Assembly: GCA_002790175.1 (NCBI GenBank)
Contig: PFUQ01000098.1
Span: 1 to 7,812 of the forward strand
Length of the DNA stretch: 7,812 nt
Direction of reading: 5' to 3'
DNA from: Flavobacteriales bacterium CG_4_9_14_3_um_filter_32_8
Lineage (GTDB): Bacteria > Bacteroidota > Bacteroidia > Flavobacteriales_E > Vicingaceae
Made by a program: the position numbers and the translations under genes. A model generated the notes under the pieces. It did not search any database. It was not told the DNA's origin and was given only the letters and a program-made list of their open reading frames with translations. This document shows positions 6,344 through 7,812 of the stretch, in pieces; within the stretch, counting starts at the first letter, position 1, and each line of letters opens with the position of its first letter.

Positions 6344-6538
6344 AATTAACTACTTAAATGATAGGGCATTACACAATGTTTGCTGTTTCATATTTGAAGC
6401 GTAAAGATAAAAAATTTATTGAGAAATAGAAGAGTTCTTCGATAAACTCAACCAATAAAAATCAACTAATGTGTACTAATTATCAAAAAGGATTGTAAAA
6501 AAATTTAAGGATATTATTTGTAATTTGGCAACCAAAAT
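6344..6538. promoter_or_regulatory. Divergent promoter region between the PFK operon and the MORN-like gene
   Basis: These 195 non-coding bases drive both flanking units. On the minus strand TATCTTTA (6409-6402) matches the Bacteroidetes -7 box at 7 of 8 positions and would give a leader of roughly 50 bases for the operon, but no TTG sits at the usual distance. On the plus strand TAATTTGG (6521-6528) is a 7-of-8 match close to the ATG at 6539, with TTG at 6493-6495 and a long 25-base spacer. A near-perfect palindrome lies at 6429-6440. No terminator-like hairpin is visible. Confidence 0.65.
6429..6440. promoter_or_regulatory. Inverted repeat GAAGA-GT-TCTTC, possible operator
   Basis: Two 5-bp arms separated by two bases form a compact dyad about 20 bases upstream of the candidate -7 box of the PFK operon, close to where a -33 region would be. 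Compact dyads at such positions are typical of repressor or activator sites. No regulator gene is present in the window to pair it with, and only one copy is seen. Confidence 0.3.
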
Positions 6539-7654
6539 ATGGCTAAAATAAAATCAATATTATTTTTTTTCTTTTTTCTTTTTTCAACTTCCTTTTCTGC
6601 CCAAGTTGTTGATGAAGTTGTTCAACTAGATACTATTTTTGAAACCATAAAAGTTATTTATAAGCCCATCAACTCCTCCTCCTATTTTACAAAAAAGTTT
6701 GGCGTTTTTGCCGATGACACTTCAAAAATAGCCATCGAGAAAACATTTAATGTTAATGGACAAAATGGAATTTATAAGGTTTATTACCCTTCTGGAAGAT
6801 TAAAAGTATTTACTGTTTTTGCCAACAATAAAATAAATGGCGAATGGACTTGGTATGATGAAAAAGGAATTATTTTGGTTAAAGGAACATATCAAAATGG
6901 GGTGAAACACGGTTATTGGGCTTATAAGAATGTAAGAATTTATGGGCGTTACAAAAAAGGACTCAAACACAAAAGATGGATTAGAAAAGATATCAATGAA
7001 AAAAAATATATTTCTCATTATCAAAAAGGAGTTCTCGTAGCTGGAGAAGGTCATGACAGCGATAAAATGCATTTGGGTGTTGTAAAAGACACAACAAAAA
7101 TTAGTAAAGATACTGTCCAACAAGAAATTAGTCAACCTAATGTCCTTTATGAACAAGCCATCTCTTTTTTAACGAATAACATTGTTTGTAAGAAAGCAAT
7201 AAAAGCTCACTTTGGTGGAACATTTAAAAAAACACTGGCAATTAAAAAGTACTACAAAAATGATAAATTTCAGTTTGCTATATCCCCTTCTGTTTTATCG
7301 TTGGATAACACTATTTTTTACCAACAAAGTAGCACAGGAAAAATGGAGATTGCTATTATCGATTCTATCTTAAAAACTCTTCCCAACAGCTTTGATAAAC
7401 AGCCCATCAACTTAATAAAAACAGATCAAAGTTTATTTTTGCAATCCACCAAAAAAACTTCGCCCATGGTGGTTTATTTTGGTGAACTTAACGCCAATTT
7501 AATGCGAATAGATGTGGTAAAATACAACGAATCGGTTGAGGAAAACAGTTTTTTAGAAAAATATATTACCGCCAACGAAAATCAGAAATTTAGCATTTTG
7601 TTGTATTTTGATAAAAATGGTGTTTTAAAAGGAGCTGAATACCAAAAGCCTTAA
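6539..7654 (+). CDS. Exported MORN-like repeat protein, function unknown
   Basis: A 371-residue protein with a signal peptide (residues 1-21: MAKIKS, a Phe-rich core, SFSA, cleavage before Gln22), so it is probably periplasmic or surface exposed; no lipobox Cys is present. Residues about 76-149 carry three to four degenerate MORN-like hairpins of the type found in Bacteroidetes YwqK-like proteins: NGIYKVYYPSGRLK, NGEWTWYDEKG, HGYWAYKN, then GRYKKGLKHKRW. Residues 200-371 form a second domain I cannot name, ending in a strand-rich tail (FSILLYFDKNGVLKGAEY). The start is fixed by an in-frame TAA at 6521-6523, and the next Met is residue 174. The Phe-rich core is encoded by a 7-bp tandem repeat. 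The gene stands alone on its strand, divergent from the PFK operon, and overlaps the next gene tail to tail. Toxin or antitoxin activity should not be assumed from the MORN-like match. Confidence 0.8.
   Translation: MAKIKSILFFFFFLFSTSFSAQVVDEVVQLDTIFETIKVIYKPINSSSYFTKKFGVFADDTSKIAIEKTFNVNGQNGIYKVYYPSGRLKVFTVFANNKINGEWTWYDEKGIILVKGTYQNGVKHGYWAYKNVRIYGRYKKGLKHKRWIRKDINEKKYISHYQKGVLVAGEGHDSDKMHLGVVKDTTKISKDTVQQEISQPNVLYEQAISFLTNNIVCKKAIKAHFGGTFKKTLAIKKYYKNDKFQFAISPSVLSLDNTIFYQQSSTGKMEIAIIDSILKTLPNSFDKQPINLIKTDQSLFLQSTKKTSPMVVYFGELNANLMRIDVVKYNESVEENSFLEKYITANENQKFSILLYFDKNGVLKGAEYQKP
6565..6585 (+). repeat. Three tandem copies of TTTTTTC within the signal-peptide codons
   Basis: The units lie at 6565-6571, 6572-6578 and 6579-6585, with two extra T in front so that the first run is eight T. 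They encode the Phe-rich core of the signal peptide of the MORN-like protein. Because seven is not a multiple of three, gain or loss of one unit shifts the frame near codon 10. Single-T slippage in the T8 run would do the same. Confidence 0.7.
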
Positions 7655-7812
7655 TAATCCATTTCTAAATCATCATAACGAACCAACAATTTATTGGCTC
7701 TTTTTCTTACCCATTGGGGTAAAGTTTGGGTTTTCTTATAGTCAACCAATACTTTATAAAGCTTTTTTTTACGATACTTCACCAAGGTGTAACTTCCGTT
7801 TAAAAATAAAGG
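7651..7812 (-). CDS. C-terminal 53 residues of an unidentified protein (gene runs off the right edge)
   Basis: One minus-strand frame is open from the window edge to a TAA at 7653-7651, giving 53 codons that start PLFLNGSYTLVKYRKKK and end VRYDDLEMDY. The tract is basic (many Lys and Arg) apart from the acidic tail and has no membrane segment. The other two minus-strand frames do not give a comparable product. The stop overlaps that of the MORN-like gene within TTAA, the same arrangement as the other convergent pair in the window, which supports this being a real gene end. I do not recognise the family from this fragment. Confidence 0.6.
   Translation of the reverse strand, partial: PLFLNGSYTLVKYRKKKLYKVLVDYKKTQTLPQWVRKRANKLLVRYDDLEMDY
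7683..7722 (+). terminator. Possible weak terminator region downstream of the MORN-like gene
   Basis: CCAA (7683-7686) can pair with TTGG (7694-7697), followed by CTCTTTTT (7698-7705). A stronger hairpin follows: TTACCC (7707-7712) pairs fully with GGGTAA (7717-7722) around a four-base loop, ATTG. Only interrupted T-runs lie beyond it. The elements start about 30 bases after the stop and sit inside the opposing coding sequence. Neither is a textbook terminator on its own. Confidence 0.25.

Noticed and set aside
6800..7156. Minus-strand open frame of 118 codons, rich in Phe and Ile
   Set aside because: It is the antisense shadow of the MORN-like repeats; the Phe/Ile richness follows from complementing Lys/Asn codons.
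6539..7654. Reading the MORN-like gene as a YwqK-type antitoxin of a toxin-antitoxin pair
   Set aside because: The repeats are similar, but the protein is exported, carries a large extra domain and has no toxin gene beside it.
1..7812. CRISPR array, insertion sequence, tRNA, phage or defence island
   Set aside because: No regularly spaced direct repeats, transposase or integrase motifs, cloverleaf or defence-protein signatures were seen on either strand.

Overview
The window comes from a low-GC (roughly one third G+C by eye) member of the Bacteroidetes, most likely Flavobacteriales. The grounds are a secreted adhesin of the kind exported by type IX secretion, AT-rich leaders with no Shine-Dalgarno sequence, promoter-like TTG...TAnnTTTG boxes, and the families of the aspartate kinase and phosphofructokinase. 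It looks like ordinary chromosome: I see no transposase, integrase, CRISPR array, tRNA or rRNA.

Layout. Bases 1-1580 (minus) hold the N-terminal 526 residues of a large multidomain surface protein that runs off the left edge. A 284-base divergent promoter region follows. Bases 1865-3319 (plus) encode a 484-residue helical protein of unknown function. It converges on a three-gene minus-strand operon read from right to left: a PFK-family enzyme with pyrophosphate-type residues (6343-5117), a GNAT acetyltransferase (5096-4644) and aspartate kinase (4587-3316). A 195-base divergent region separates this operon from an exported MORN-like repeat protein (6539-7654, plus). That gene converges on the C-terminal 53 codons of an unidentified minus-strand gene (7812-7651) cut by the right edge.

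How it fits together. The operon joins a probably reversible step of sugar-phosphate metabolism to the entry step of lysine, threonine and methionine synthesis, with a small-molecule or protein acetyltransferase between them. Nothing visible explains the link beyond shared transcription. Both convergent gene pairs overlap by exactly four bases, with the palindrome TTAA giving both stop codons.

No clearly new system is evident. The items most worth a second look are the pyrophosphate-type PFK in this operon, a cysteine-bearing SprB-like module in the adhesin, a 7-bp tandem repeat inside the signal peptide of the MORN-like gene that could cause frameshift switching, and a perfect palindrome inside the likely adhesin promoter.
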